This document shows positions 37,425 to 45,348 of a DNA stretch of 64,000 bases, piece after piece. The position numbers were made by a program, and so were the translations under genes. Numbering within the stretch: position 1 is the first letter of the stretch; every line of letters starts with the position of its first letter. Source of the DNA: Actinoplanes sp. L3-i22 (lineage in GTDB: Bacteria; Actinomycetota; Actinomycetes; Mycobacteriales; Micromonosporaceae); the NCBI RefSeq assembly GCF_019704555.1, contig NZ_AP024745.1, positions 1,856,001-1,920,000 of the forward strand, read 5' to 3'. The notes below the pieces were generated by a model. That model was given only the letters and a program-made list of their open reading frames with translations. It was not told where the DNA came from and ran no database searches.

Positions 37425-38816
37425 GTGGATCTGGTGATCGAGACCGGTCCGGGCCCGGGCGGGACGACCGCCGCGGTGTACCGGGCGTTGCGCGCGGCGA
37501 TCGCGGACGGCCGGCTGCCCGCCGGGCACCGGCTGCCGGCCAGCCGCGCGCTCGCCGCTGACCTGGGCGTCTCCCGGGGCAGCGTGGCCGGGGCGTACGA
37601 GCGGCTGGTCGCCGAGGGGCACCTGACCGCGCGGGTCGGGGCGGGAACGTTCGTCGCCGCGGCCCGCGCGCCCCGGAAGACCCCGCGCCCGGTGGCCGAC
37701 CCGCTGCGGCCGAGCCCCGGCTGGGCGGTCGACCCGGTGCCGACGAGTGGGGACGGGCCGCCCCCGCGGTACGACTTCCGGGTCGGCATCCCGGACGCCG
37801 GGCTCTTCCCGTTCGACACCTGGCGGCGGATGGTCGCCGCCGAGCTGCGGCTGCGGGCCAACGGGCCGGGGACGTACGCCGATCCGTACGGTCACCCGGC
37901 GTTGCGGGCCGCGATCGCCCGCTATCTCGGGTACGCCCGCTCGCTCCGGGCGACCGCCGGCGAGGTGCTGGTCACCAACGGGGCGCAGCACGCGTTCGAC
38001 CTGATCGGCCGGGTGCTGCTGCGGCCCGGGGACACGGTCGCGATGGAGGAGCCGGGATACCCGCCGGCCCGGGCGCTGTTCGCGTCGCTCGGCGCGCGGG
38101 TGGCCGGCGTCCCGGTCGACGGCGAGGGGCTGGTGGTGGACGCGCTGCCGGCGCACGCGCGGATCGTCTACGTCACGCCGTCGCACCAGTTCCCGCTCGG
38201 GCCGGTGCTCAGCCTGGACCGCCGCCGGCAGCTCCTGGACTGGGCGCGGCGCCGGCAGACCGCGATCGTGGAGGACGACTACGACAGCGAGTTCCGCTTC
38301 GGCAGCCGTCCGCTGGAGCCGTTGCGGGCGCTCGACCAGTGCGAACGGGTGCTCTACGTGGGGACGTTCTCGAAGAGCATGCTGCCCACGATCCGGACCG
38401 GGTTCATCCTCACCCCGCCCGGCCTGCGGCCCGCCCTGGCCACCGCCCGGCAGCTCACCGACGGCCACGGGCAGGTCGCCGTGCAGGCGGCGCTGGCCCG
38501 CTTCATCGAGGAGGGCGAGCTGGCCCGGCACGTGCGGCGCGCCCGGCGGGAGTACGCGGCCCGGCACGATCGGATCGTGGCGTTCCTGGGGCGGCTGCCG
38601 GGGTTGGACGTGGTGCCGTCGGCGGCCGGCCTGCACGTGACCGCGCTCGGCTCGCTCGTGACCGACATCTCCGAGAAATCGCGGCAACGCGGGCTAGCGA
38701 TCGACGACCTGAGCGCCTACGACGGCGGGCGCAGCGGCCTGGTCCTCGGCTTCGGCGCGGTGAACCCGGAATTGATCGACGAAGGCCTGACGATTCTGTC
38801 CGAATTTATCGGTTAG
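37425..38816 (+). CDS. Second MocR-type regulator
   Basis: 463 aa. GntR winged helix at residues about 14-80 (TTAAVYRALRAAIADGRLPAG ... LAADLGVSRGSVAGAYERLVAEGHL) then an aminotransferase-like domain with VLVTNGAQHAFDLIGRVLL, VTPSHQFPLGPVLS, IVEDDYDSEFRF and PLP lysine in YVGTFSKSMLPTIRTGF. GTG 37425 is 7 nt after TATACCGT, so possibly leaderless. Its last 123 bp are antisense to the 3' end of the permease gene, an obvious candidate target. Confidence 0.92.
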   Translation: MDLVIETGPGPGGTTAAVYRALRAAIADGRLPAGHRLPASRALAADLGVSRGSVAGAYERLVAEGHLTARVGAGTFVAAARAPRKTPRPVADPLRPSPGWAVDPVPTSGDGPPPRYDFRVGIPDAGLFPFDTWRRMVAAELRLRANGPGTYADPYGHPALRAAIARYLGYARSLRATAGEVLVTNGAQHAFDLIGRVLLRPGDTVAMEEPGYPPARALFASLGARVAGVPVDGEGLVVDALPAHARIVYVTPSHQFPLGPVLSLDRRRQLLDWARRRQTAIVEDDYDSEFRFGSRPLEPLRALDQCERVLYVGTFSKSMLPTIRTGFILTPPGLRPALATARQLTDGHGQVAVQAALARFIEEGELARHVRRARREYAARHDRIVAFLGRLPGLDVVPSAAGLHVTALGSLVTDISEKSRQRGLAIDDLSAYDGGRSGLVLGFGAVNPELIDEGLTILSEFIG

Positions 38817-40004
38817 CACCTGATAGGTCAGCGCGCCGGCCGCGAACCCCAGACTCAGCAGCGCCGGCCACCCGTTCAGCCACAGCAGGCCGCAGACCGC
38901 CACGAACGCGACCCCGGCCACCACCCGGGACCAGCCGCGGGGGAGCAGGCGCAGCGCCGCCGCCGTGCCGATCACGTAGACCAGCGTGAAGCAGCCGGTC
39001 ACCAGCAGCGCCGACCGCGCCACCGGCAGCCGCAGCAGCGCGCACCCGAGGCTGACCACGAGGATGACGGTGAGGGAGCGGCGCCGGCCCCCGAACACCC
39101 GGGCCGGCAGCGCGCCGTCCCGGGCCAGCGCCACTCCGAGCCGGCCGGCCCCCGCGAAGTACGCGTTCACCGCGCCCAGCGTCAGCACCACGGCGACCAC
39201 CGCGGTCACCGTCCGGACCGGCCCGCCGACGCCGATCGCCAGCAGATCCGCGAGCGGCGCCCGGCTGGTCGCCAGGCCGGGGCCGAGGGTCAGCACGCTG
39301 ACCGCGGCCACCGCCAGGTAGAGCACGCCGACCACGGCGACCGCGAGCATCGTGGCCCGGGGCACGTCGCGGCGCGGGTTCCGGTACTCCGCGGACAGCG
39401 ACGAGAGCGCCTCCCAGCCGGCGAAACCCCAGACCAGGATCGCCGCGGCGGCGCCCAGCCCGGCCCAGCCGTGCGGCGCGAACGGGGTCAGGTTCGCGAA
39501 CCTCAGGTGCGGCAGCGCGGCCAGCACGGTCACCACCAGCAGCAGGGCCAGGGTGCCGGTGAGCACCAGCTGCACACGGCCGGAAATGCGAAGACCGAAG
39601 AGATTCATGACGTACGCCGTGAGCACCACCCCGAGGAACGTCAGCAGCTCGGTGGTCCGGCCGCCGCCGAGCGCGTCCGCCACGTACCCACCGGTGAACG
39701 ACGTGGCGACCGGCGCGCCCAGTGGCACCGCGAAGAAGAAGCACCACCCCACGGCGGCGGACGCGCGTCGTCCGAAGGCCATGCCCGCGTACGTCGCCAC
39801 CCCGCCCCCGTCCGGGAAGCGCGCGCCGAGCGCCGCGAACGTCCAGGCCAGCGGGGCGGAGAGGAGGATCAGGGCGAGCCACGCGAGCAGCGCGGCCGGT
39901 CCCGCGGCCGCGGCGGCCAGCGCCGGCATGGAGATGAGCCCGGTGCCCAGCACGGCGCCGATCGACAGCGCCGTGCCCTGAGCCACCGAGAGTCGGGCGG
40001 TCAT
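38694..40004 (-). CDS. APC-family amino acid permease
   Basis: 436 aa with about twelve hydrophobic helices. SIGAVLGTGLISMPALAAAAAGPAALLAW is the TM1 region with the GxG unwound segment; FAGWEALSSLSAEYRNPRRDVPRAT is the conserved loop. Substrate is probably an amino acid or amine. The last ~40 residues (VLTDKFGQNRQAFVDQFRVHRAE...) are non-hydrophobic and are coded opposite the MocR 3' end. ATG 40004 has an inverted repeat 20 bp upstream. Likely controlled by the convergent MocR. Confidence 0.9.
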   Translation of the reverse strand: MTARLSVAQGTALSIGAVLGTGLISMPALAAAAAGPAALLAWLALILLSAPLAWTFAALGARFPDGGGVATYAGMAFGRRASAAVGWCFFFAVPLGAPVATSFTGGYVADALGGGRTTELLTFLGVVLTAYVMNLFGLRISGRVQLVLTGTLALLLVVTVLAALPHLRFANLTPFAPHGWAGLGAAAAILVWGFAGWEALSSLSAEYRNPRRDVPRATMLAVAVVGVLYLAVAAVSVLTLGPGLATSRAPLADLLAIGVGGPVRTVTAVVAVVLTLGAVNAYFAGAGRLGVALARDGALPARVFGGRRRSLTVILVVSLGCALLRLPVARSALLVTGCFTLVYVIGTAAALRLLPRGWSRVVAGVAFVAVCGLLWLNGWPALLSLGFAAGALTYQVLTDKFGQNRQAFVDQFRVHRAEAEDQAAAPAVVGAQVVDR

Positions 40005-40023
40005 GGGACGAACCTAGAGCCCG

Positions 40024-40072
40024 ATTGGCCCGTACGCTCAGGCCAATCTTGTGGGTTTTGAATGAGCCAATC
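40024..40072 (-). promoter_or_regulatory. ATTGGCC inverted repeat plus extra GCCAATC upstream of the permease
   Basis: ATTGGCC (40024-40030) and GGCCAAT (40041-40047) form a 7-bp inverted repeat with a 10-bp spacer; GCCAATC recurs at 40042-40048 and 40066-40072, 24 bp apart. The core GCCAAT resembles the repeats in front of the other MocR gene at 31.5 kb. A regulator site is likely; identity is inferred. Confidence 0.5.
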
Positions 40073-40697
40073 AGAACCCGAAACTGGCCCCGCGCAGTCG
40101 CTCGGCCACCGCCGGGTCGCCCTCGATCTGGACCCGGGCGATCCGCTGCCGCCCGGAGAAGAACAGCGCCAGCTCACCCGCGTCGCCGGTGATCCGCACC
40201 TGCGGGGCCGGGCCGGTGCGCACCGGCGGGAACCCGTCGGCGACCACCTCGGCAACCACGCCGGCCCGGCGCAGCGCCATCCGCGAGGTGAGCTTGCCGC
40301 TGCGCCAGAGCGCGGCCTGGTGCCCGGCGGGCAGCGGACGCGGCTCCCACGCCGGGGCGGCGCGGCGGACGTCCTCGTGGTGGATGAAGAACTCCAGGGT
40401 GTTGGCGAGACCATCGGTGAGCGGGTTGCTGACCGGGCTCCAGACCGGGGGCTGACGCACCTCGGCGATCAGGTCGGGGTACGGCAGCGCGGCCTTGGAC
40501 AGGCGCACCCGCTCACCGTAGGAGTGGAGTGCCGGGACGAGCATCCCGACCGAGGCGTCCGGGCGACGGTCCCGGATCACCAGATGAGCGGCCAGATCCC
40601 GGGTGGTCCACCCGGTGCACAGCGTCGGCGCGTCCGGGCCCTCGCGCAGCAGCAGGTCGGCGAGCAGCCGGCGTTCCTGGCGGGCGTAGTCGTTCAT
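40071..40697 (-). CDS. TIGR03085/maleylpyruvate isomerase-N-like protein
   Basis: 208 aa DinB-like helical bundle family. YARQERRLLADLLLREGPDAPTLCTGWTTRDLAAHLVIRDRRPD is highly typical of TIGR03085 proteins, which carry metal-binding His in the bundle; EFFIHHEDVRRAAPAW supplies further His. Often linked to mycothiol-using enzymes; substrate unknown. ATG 40697 overlaps the stop of the upstream Cys-motif ORF as ATGA, so the two are probably coupled. Confidence 0.9.
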   Translation of the reverse strand: MNDYARQERRLLADLLLREGPDAPTLCTGWTTRDLAAHLVIRDRRPDASVGMLVPALHSYGERVRLSKAALPYPDLIAEVRQPPVWSPVSNPLTDGLANTLEFFIHHEDVRRAAPAWEPRPLPAGHQAALWRSGKLTSRMALRRAGVVAEVVADGFPPVRTGPAPQVRITGDAGELALFFSGRQRIARVQIEGDPAVAERLRGASFGF

Positions 40698-41023
40698 CCA
40701 CCGATCGTATGCAGGATCACGTGCTCCCCGGTAACCGGAACGAGGCAGGTCCGTGCTGAGCACGCGGCGTAGCCCAGCCTGACCTGATAGCGATCGCCGT
40801 CCCCGGAGAACGCGCCGACCCGGGTCTTCCCGCCCGGGGCCGCATGGAGTCCCTCGCATCGATGATCATGCGGCGGGGGAGGCCGGCTGGTCAGGCCACT
40901 TGTCGCTGCCCGAATTTCCGGGGGCGGGGATTCGTGGGTGTAATCGTCACCACAATGTAAACACTGGGGTGGCGGCCACTCGTTCGGCAGGATGGGATCG
41001 GTAAGGCCGGATTCGCCGGTCAA
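40694..41023 (-). CDS. Possible small Cys-motif protein coupled to the TIGR03085 gene
   Basis: Up to 109 aa; start uncertain (a TTG at 41023). WPPPQCLHCGDDYTHE near residue 16 looks like the CxHCG-YTH motif of small actinobacterial zinc-ribbon-like proteins, and YAACSARTCLVPVTGEHVIL near the end supplies two more Cys. The middle is not conserved-looking. The stop overlaps the next ATG as ATGA, which argues for translation. Codon use is less GC-biased than neighbours, so a decaying gene is possible. Confidence 0.42.
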   Translation of the reverse strand: MTGESGLTDPILPNEWPPPQCLHCGDDYTHESPPPEIRAATSGLTSRPPPPHDHRCEGLHAAPGGKTRVGAFSGDGDRYQVRLGYAACSARTCLVPVTGEHVILHTIGG

Positions 41024-41045
41024 TACTTACCAGTCAGGTAGGACA

Positions 41046-42818
41046 TTGAGCAGCAGGGCCAGCCGCGACGTGCTGGGACGGGGTCTGCGGGTGCTCGGGC
41101 ACGCGATCCGTACCGAACCGCGCCTCTTCACCATCGGGACCATCGGCAGCAGCCTGTTCGGGCTGCTCATCATCGCGAACTCGTACGTCGTCGGCTGGGT
41201 GATCGGCGACATCGTCGTCCCCGCCTTCGCCGCGCATCGCGCCCGCACCGGCGAGCTCGCCCTGGTCGCCGCGGTCTTCCTGGGGATCAGCGCGCTGCGC
41301 GTGGCAAGCATCTTCGGCCGCCGCCTCGGCGCCGGGTACATGCAGTTCCACCTCCAGGCGCGCTATCGCCGGGCGGTGACCGGGCGTTACCTGGCGCTGC
41401 CGCCGGCCTGGCACCAGCGGCACGCCACCGGCACGCTGCTCTCCAACGCGAACTCGGACGTCGAGGCGGCCTGGGGCCCGATCGCCCCGTTCCCGTTCGC
41501 GGTCGGCACGATCGTCATGCTGATCGGCGCGCTGATCTCGCTGTTCGTCACCGACTGGGTGCTCGCGCTGGTCGGCGCCACGCTGTTCCCCGGATTGTTC
41601 GGGCTCAACCTGGTCTACTCCCGGCGGATGTCGCCGCGGCAGATCCGGGTCCAGCAGAACCGGGCGAAGGTCAGCGCGGTCGCGCACGAGAGCTTCGACG
41701 GCGCGCTGGTGGTCAAGACGATGGGCCGGGAGGCCGACGAGTCGCGCCGGTTCGGCGTCTTCGTCGACGAGCTGCGCGACTCGCTGATCGCGGTGGGCCG
41801 GCTGCGCGGCCTGTTCGACCCGCTGATGGACAGCCTGCCCAGCCTCGGCACGCTCGCCGTGCTGCTGCTCGGCGCGTGGCGGATGCAGACCGGCGCGATC
41901 ACGGTCACCGAGCTGGTCAGCGTCGCGTTCCTGTTCACCGTGCTGGCGTTCCCGGTGCGCGCGATCGGCTGGGTGGTCGCCGAGCTGCCGCGCAGCGTGG
42001 CCGGCTGGGACCGGGTGCAGGCGGTGCTCGGCGCCGAGGGCGATCTCGCCTACGGCGAGGGTTCGCTGCCCGGTCACGGCCCGGCCGAGTTGCGGTTCGA
42101 GCACGTCAACTTTCGGTACGGCGACGGCCCCGCGGTCCTGCACGACGTCAGTTTCACCGTGCCGGCCGGAAAGACCGTGGCGCTCGTCGGCGCGACCGGC
42201 TCGGGCAAGTCGACGATCGCCTCGCTCGCCGTGCGCCTGGTCGACCCGGAGTCCGGCGGCGTCGGCCTGGACGGGGTGAAGCTGCCGGATCTGGCGCTGT
42301 CCGCGCTGGCCGCCGCGACCGCGCTGGTGCCGCAGATCCCGTTCGTGTTCGACGACACGGTGCGCGGCAACATCGCGCTGGACCGGCCCGCGGTCGACGA
42401 CGACGCGGTCCGGTCCGCGATCGGGCTGGCCCAGGCCGAGCGGTTCGTCGACCGGCTGCCGGCCGGGCTGGACACCGCGGTCGGCGAGCGTGGCACCTCG
42501 CTCTCCGGCGGGCAGCGGCAGCGGCTCACGCTGGCCCGCGCGCTGGCCGGCAAGCCCCGCCTGCTGGTGCTCGACGACGCCACCAGCGCGGTCGACCCGC
42601 GGGTGGAGGCGGACATCCTGAACGCGCTGCGCGGCGGGGACGCGGACGCGTCGATCCTGGTGGTGGCGTACCGGCGGGCCACCATCGCGCTCGCCGACGA
42701 GGTGGTCTTCCTCGATCGCGGCCGGGTGGTGGCGACCGGGACGCACGCCGAGCTGATGACGTTCCACGCGGGCTACCAGGCGCTGGTCACGGCGTACGAG
42801 AAGGAAGCAGAGAAGTGA
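41046..42818 (+). CDS. ABC exporter half-transporter A (degenerate-site subunit)
   Basis: 590 aa from TTG 41046 (an ATG at 40992 would add 18 residues). Six hydrophobic helices in residues ~25-300, then an ATPase domain: Walker A GATGSGKST, signature LSGGQRQRLTLARAL, Walker B LLVLDDATSAVD with Asp in place of the catalytic Glu, and an H-loop reading VVAYRRATIA with Tyr for His. These changes mark the inactive-type site of a heterodimeric exporter. GTGA overlap with subunit B. Substrate unknown, perhaps a drug, lipid or peptide. Confidence 0.93.
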   Translation: MSSRASRDVLGRGLRVLGHAIRTEPRLFTIGTIGSSLFGLLIIANSYVVGWVIGDIVVPAFAAHRARTGELALVAAVFLGISALRVASIFGRRLGAGYMQFHLQARYRRAVTGRYLALPPAWHQRHATGTLLSNANSDVEAAWGPIAPFPFAVGTIVMLIGALISLFVTDWVLALVGATLFPGLFGLNLVYSRRMSPRQIRVQQNRAKVSAVAHESFDGALVVKTMGREADESRRFGVFVDELRDSLIAVGRLRGLFDPLMDSLPSLGTLAVLLLGAWRMQTGAITVTELVSVAFLFTVLAFPVRAIGWVVAELPRSVAGWDRVQAVLGAEGDLAYGEGSLPGHGPAELRFEHVNFRYGDGPAVLHDVSFTVPAGKTVALVGATGSGKSTIASLAVRLVDPESGGVGLDGVKLPDLALSALAAATALVPQIPFVFDDTVRGNIALDRPAVDDDAVRSAIGLAQAERFVDRLPAGLDTAVGERGTSLSGGQRQRLTLARALAGKPRLLVLDDATSAVDPRVEADILNALRGGDADASILVVAYRRATIALADEVVFLDRGRVVATGTHAELMTFHAGYQALVTAYEKEAEK

Positions 42819-44578
42819 GCACGGCTGAGGGAACGATGGCCACGGTCAAGCGGGGGCTGGCGCTGTCGCCGGAGCTGCGGACCGGGCTGGGCGGCACGAT
42901 CGTCCTGGCCACGCTGCAGATGGCCGGCCGGGTCGCGGTGCCGATCGCCGTGCAGCAGGGCATCGACCACGGCATCCGCGCGGCCGGCGGCCCCGACCTG
43001 GGCGTGGTCGGCGAGATCGTGCTGTTCACGCTCTGCGCGCTGCTGATCTCCACGCTGTGCGGGTACCTGATGACCCGGCGGCTCTTCACGGTCAGCGAGA
43101 CCGCGCTGGCCGCGCTGCGGTCCCGGGCGTTCCGGCACATCCACGACCTGTCGATGCTGCACCAGCAGTCCGAGCGGCGCGGCTCGATGGTCTCCCGGGT
43201 GACCAGCGACGTCGACCAGATCTCCCAGTTCCTGCAGTTCGGCGGGGTGCAGCTGTTGCTCGCCTCGGGCCAGCTGCTGGTCTCGGCCGCGGTGATGTTC
43301 GTCTACTCCTGGCAGCTGGCGCTGGTCGTGCTGGTCGCGTTCGGCCCGGCGGTCGGCGTGATCCGGCTGTTCCAGACCCGGCTGCGGGCCGTCTACCAGG
43401 CGTCCCGGGAGCGGACCGGGGTGATGCTCGGCGCCATCGCGGAGAGTGTGGTGGGCGCCACGGTGATCCGGGCCTACGGGGTCTCCGGCCGCACCCAGGC
43501 CCGGCTGGACACCTCGATCGAGGATCTCCGGCAGGCCCAGCAGAAGGCGCTGAAGACCAGCGTGACCAGCTTCTCCAGCGGCGAGATCGGGGCCGGGCTG
43601 GCGATGGCCGGGGTGGTCGTGGTCGGGGTGCTGCTCGGGGCGGACGGGGATCTGACCGTCGGGCAGCTGACCGCGTTCCTGTTCCTGGTGACGCTCTTCA
43701 TCCAGCCGGTGCAGATCGCCACCGACATGCTGAACGAGGCGCAGAACGCGGTGGCCGGCTGGCGCCGGATCCTGGACGTGCTGGACGTCGAGCCGGACGT
43801 GGCCGACCCGGACGACCGGGGCGTGCCGCTGCCGGCCGGGCCGCTGTCGGTGCGCTTCGCCGACGTCTCGTTCCGGTATCCGGGCGGCCCGATCGTCCTG
43901 TCGGACGTCGATCTCGAGCTGGCGGCGCGGCGGAAGTATGCCGTGGTGGGGGAGACCGGCAGCGGGAAGACCACGTTCGCCAAGCTGCTCACCCGGCTGA
44001 TGGATCCGGCCGCGGGCGAGGTGCTGCTCTCCGGGACGCCACTGACCTCGGTGCAGTTCTCGTCGCTGCGGTCGCGGGTGGTGATGGTCCCACAGGACGG
44101 GTTCCTCTTCGACGCCACCATCGCGGAGAACATCCGCTTCGCCGAGCCGGCGCTCACCGACGGGCAGCTGCTCGACGCGTTCACCGAGCTGGGGCTGGCC
44201 GACTGGCTGGGTGGTCTGCCGGCCGGGCTGGAGACCCCGGTGGGGGAGCGCGGGGAGGCGCTCAGCGTCGGGGAACGGCAGCTGGTGGCGCTGGTCCGGG
44301 CGTACGTGGCGGACCCCGACCTGCTGGTGCTGGACGAGGCGACCAGCGCGGTCGATCCGGCCACCGAGGTGCGCCTGCAGCACGCGCTGGACCTGGTCAC
44401 CCGCGGCCGGACCACGGTGGCCATCGCCCATCGACTGTCCACCGCGGAGGCCGCGGACGAGGTGATCGTCGTGGACGCGGGCCGCGTCGTGCAACGCGGC
44501 CCGCACGCCCAGCTCGTCGCCGAGCCGGACTCCATCTACGCAAAGCTCTACGCCAGCTGGCTTGAACAGACACGCTGA
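42815..44578 (+). CDS. ABC exporter half-transporter B (catalytic-site subunit)
   Basis: 587 aa from GTG 42815 (ATG 42836 also possible). Six-helix membrane domain, then Walker A GETGSGKTTFAKLL, signature ALSVGERQLVALVRAY (LSVGE replaces LSGGQ), Walker B LLVLDEATSAVD with the catalytic Glu, and H-loop VAIAHRLSTAEAADE. Its normal Walker A/B pair with subunit A's normal LSGGQ, while its odd LSVGE faces A's degenerate Walker B, a fully consistent asymmetric heterodimer. A two-tier hairpin follows the stop. Confidence 0.94.
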   Translation: MSTAEGTMATVKRGLALSPELRTGLGGTIVLATLQMAGRVAVPIAVQQGIDHGIRAAGGPDLGVVGEIVLFTLCALLISTLCGYLMTRRLFTVSETALAALRSRAFRHIHDLSMLHQQSERRGSMVSRVTSDVDQISQFLQFGGVQLLLASGQLLVSAAVMFVYSWQLALVVLVAFGPAVGVIRLFQTRLRAVYQASRERTGVMLGAIAESVVGATVIRAYGVSGRTQARLDTSIEDLRQAQQKALKTSVTSFSSGEIGAGLAMAGVVVVGVLLGADGDLTVGQLTAFLFLVTLFIQPVQIATDMLNEAQNAVAGWRRILDVLDVEPDVADPDDRGVPLPAGPLSVRFADVSFRYPGGPIVLSDVDLELAARRKYAVVGETGSGKTTFAKLLTRLMDPAAGEVLLSGTPLTSVQFSSLRSRVVMVPQDGFLFDATIAENIRFAEPALTDGQLLDAFTELGLADWLGGLPAGLETPVGERGEALSVGERQLVALVRAYVADPDLLVLDEATSAVDPATEVRLQHALDLVTRGRTTVAIAHRLSTAEAADEVIVVDAGRVVQRGPHAQLVAEPDSIYAKLYASWLEQTR

Positions 44579-44655
44579 CCAGGTTTTACCTGGTGAGATG
44601 GTGTGTCGCTCGCCCCGGCCGCAACCGCGACCGGGGCGAGAAACCCGCCATCTCA
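44578..44655. terminator. Nested hairpins between convergent ABC and S4 genes
   Basis: First hairpin ACCAGGT-TTT-ACCTGGT at 44578-44594. Then an outer stem TGAGATGG/CCATCTCA (44594-44601, 44648-44655) encloses a 10-bp stem CTCGCCCCGG/CCGGGGCGAG (44609-44618, 44631-44640). It fills the gap between two convergent genes, so bidirectional termination is likely even without a U-run. Confidence 0.6.
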
Positions 44656-44669
44656 GCGATGCATGAGCT

Positions 44670-45278
44670 TTATCGCGCGTAGTACTCGACGACGAGCTGC
44701 TCGTCGCAGAGCACCGGGACCTCGGTGCGCACCGGCACCCGGATCACGGTGGTGCGCAGCTCCTCCAGGACGGTCGACAGGTAGGGCGCGGTCGGCCCGT
44801 CGTTGTGCGCGCCGGTCGCCGCGATCTGGAACGGCGGCTTCTGCCGGCTCGTCTCCTTGACCTCGATGACCTGGCCCGGCTTGAGCTTGTAGCCCGGCCG
44901 GTCCACCTTCTTGCCGTCCACCGTGAAGTGACCGTGCACGACCAGCTGACGAGCCTGGTAGATGGTGCGGGTGAAGCCGGCCCGGAAGACGGTGGCGTCG
45001 AGACGGCGCTCCAGCAGGGTGACCATGGTCTCGCCGGTCTTGCCCTCGGCCTGGTGGGCGGCGTCGTACGCGGCCCGCATCTGGACTTCGCTGATGTTGT
45101 ACTGGTGCCGCAGACGCTGCTTCTCCAGCAGCCGGACCTGGTAGTCCGAGCTCTTGCGCCGGCCGCGGCCGTGCACGCCCGGCGGGAACGGCCGCCGCTC
45201 GAAGTACTTCACACACTTGCGGGTGAGAGGGATGCCGAGCGCCCGGGAGAGCTTGGCTTTGGGTCGCGAGTTGTTCAC
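44670..45278 (-). CDS. rpsD: 30S ribosomal protein S4, stand-alone copy lacking the Cys zinc cluster
   Basis: 202 aa. NNSRPKAKLSRALG, then FERRPFPPGVHGRGRRKSSDYQVRLLEKQRLRHQYNISE, the S4 RNA-binding domain (LLERRLDATVFRAGFTRTIYQARQLVVHGHFTVDGKKVD) and CDEQLVVEYYAR at the C-terminus. It resembles the lone S4 of Streptomyces and has no N-terminal Cys cluster. It is outside any ribosomal operon; actinomycetes usually also have an S4 gene near rpoA, so this may be a second copy. GTG 45278 has AGGAGAT 7 nt upstream. Its promoter region contains iron boxes. Confidence 0.93.
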   Translation of the reverse strand: MNNSRPKAKLSRALGIPLTRKCVKYFERRPFPPGVHGRGRRKSSDYQVRLLEKQRLRHQYNISEVQMRAAYDAAHQAEGKTGETMVTLLERRLDATVFRAGFTRTIYQARQLVVHGHFTVDGKKVDRPGYKLKPGQVIEVKETSRQKPPFQIAATGAHNDGPTAPYLSTVLEELRTTVIRVPVRTEVPVLCDEQLVVEYYAR

Positions 45279-45297
45279 GCCGGATCTCCTGTTACGG

Positions 45298-45331
45298 TTA
45301 GCCTTGCCTAACTTAGGTAAGCCTAACCGGT
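45298..45331. promoter_or_regulatory. Overlapping iron boxes (DtxR/IdeR/DmdR-type)
   Basis: TTAGGTAAGCCTAACCGGT at 45313-45331 matches the iron-box pattern TWAGGTWAGSCTWACCTWA at 16 of 19 positions. A weaker match, TTAGCCTTGCCTAACTTAG, starts at 45298, and the centre CTTGCCTAA-C-TTAGGTAAG (45303-45321) is itself nearly palindromic. They lie between the S4 and HugZ-like starts, 20 bp from the former and 18 bp from the latter, so one regulator could control both under iron sufficiency. Confidence 0.72.
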
Positions 45332-45348
45332 GCCCGGAGGTGCTCGAC

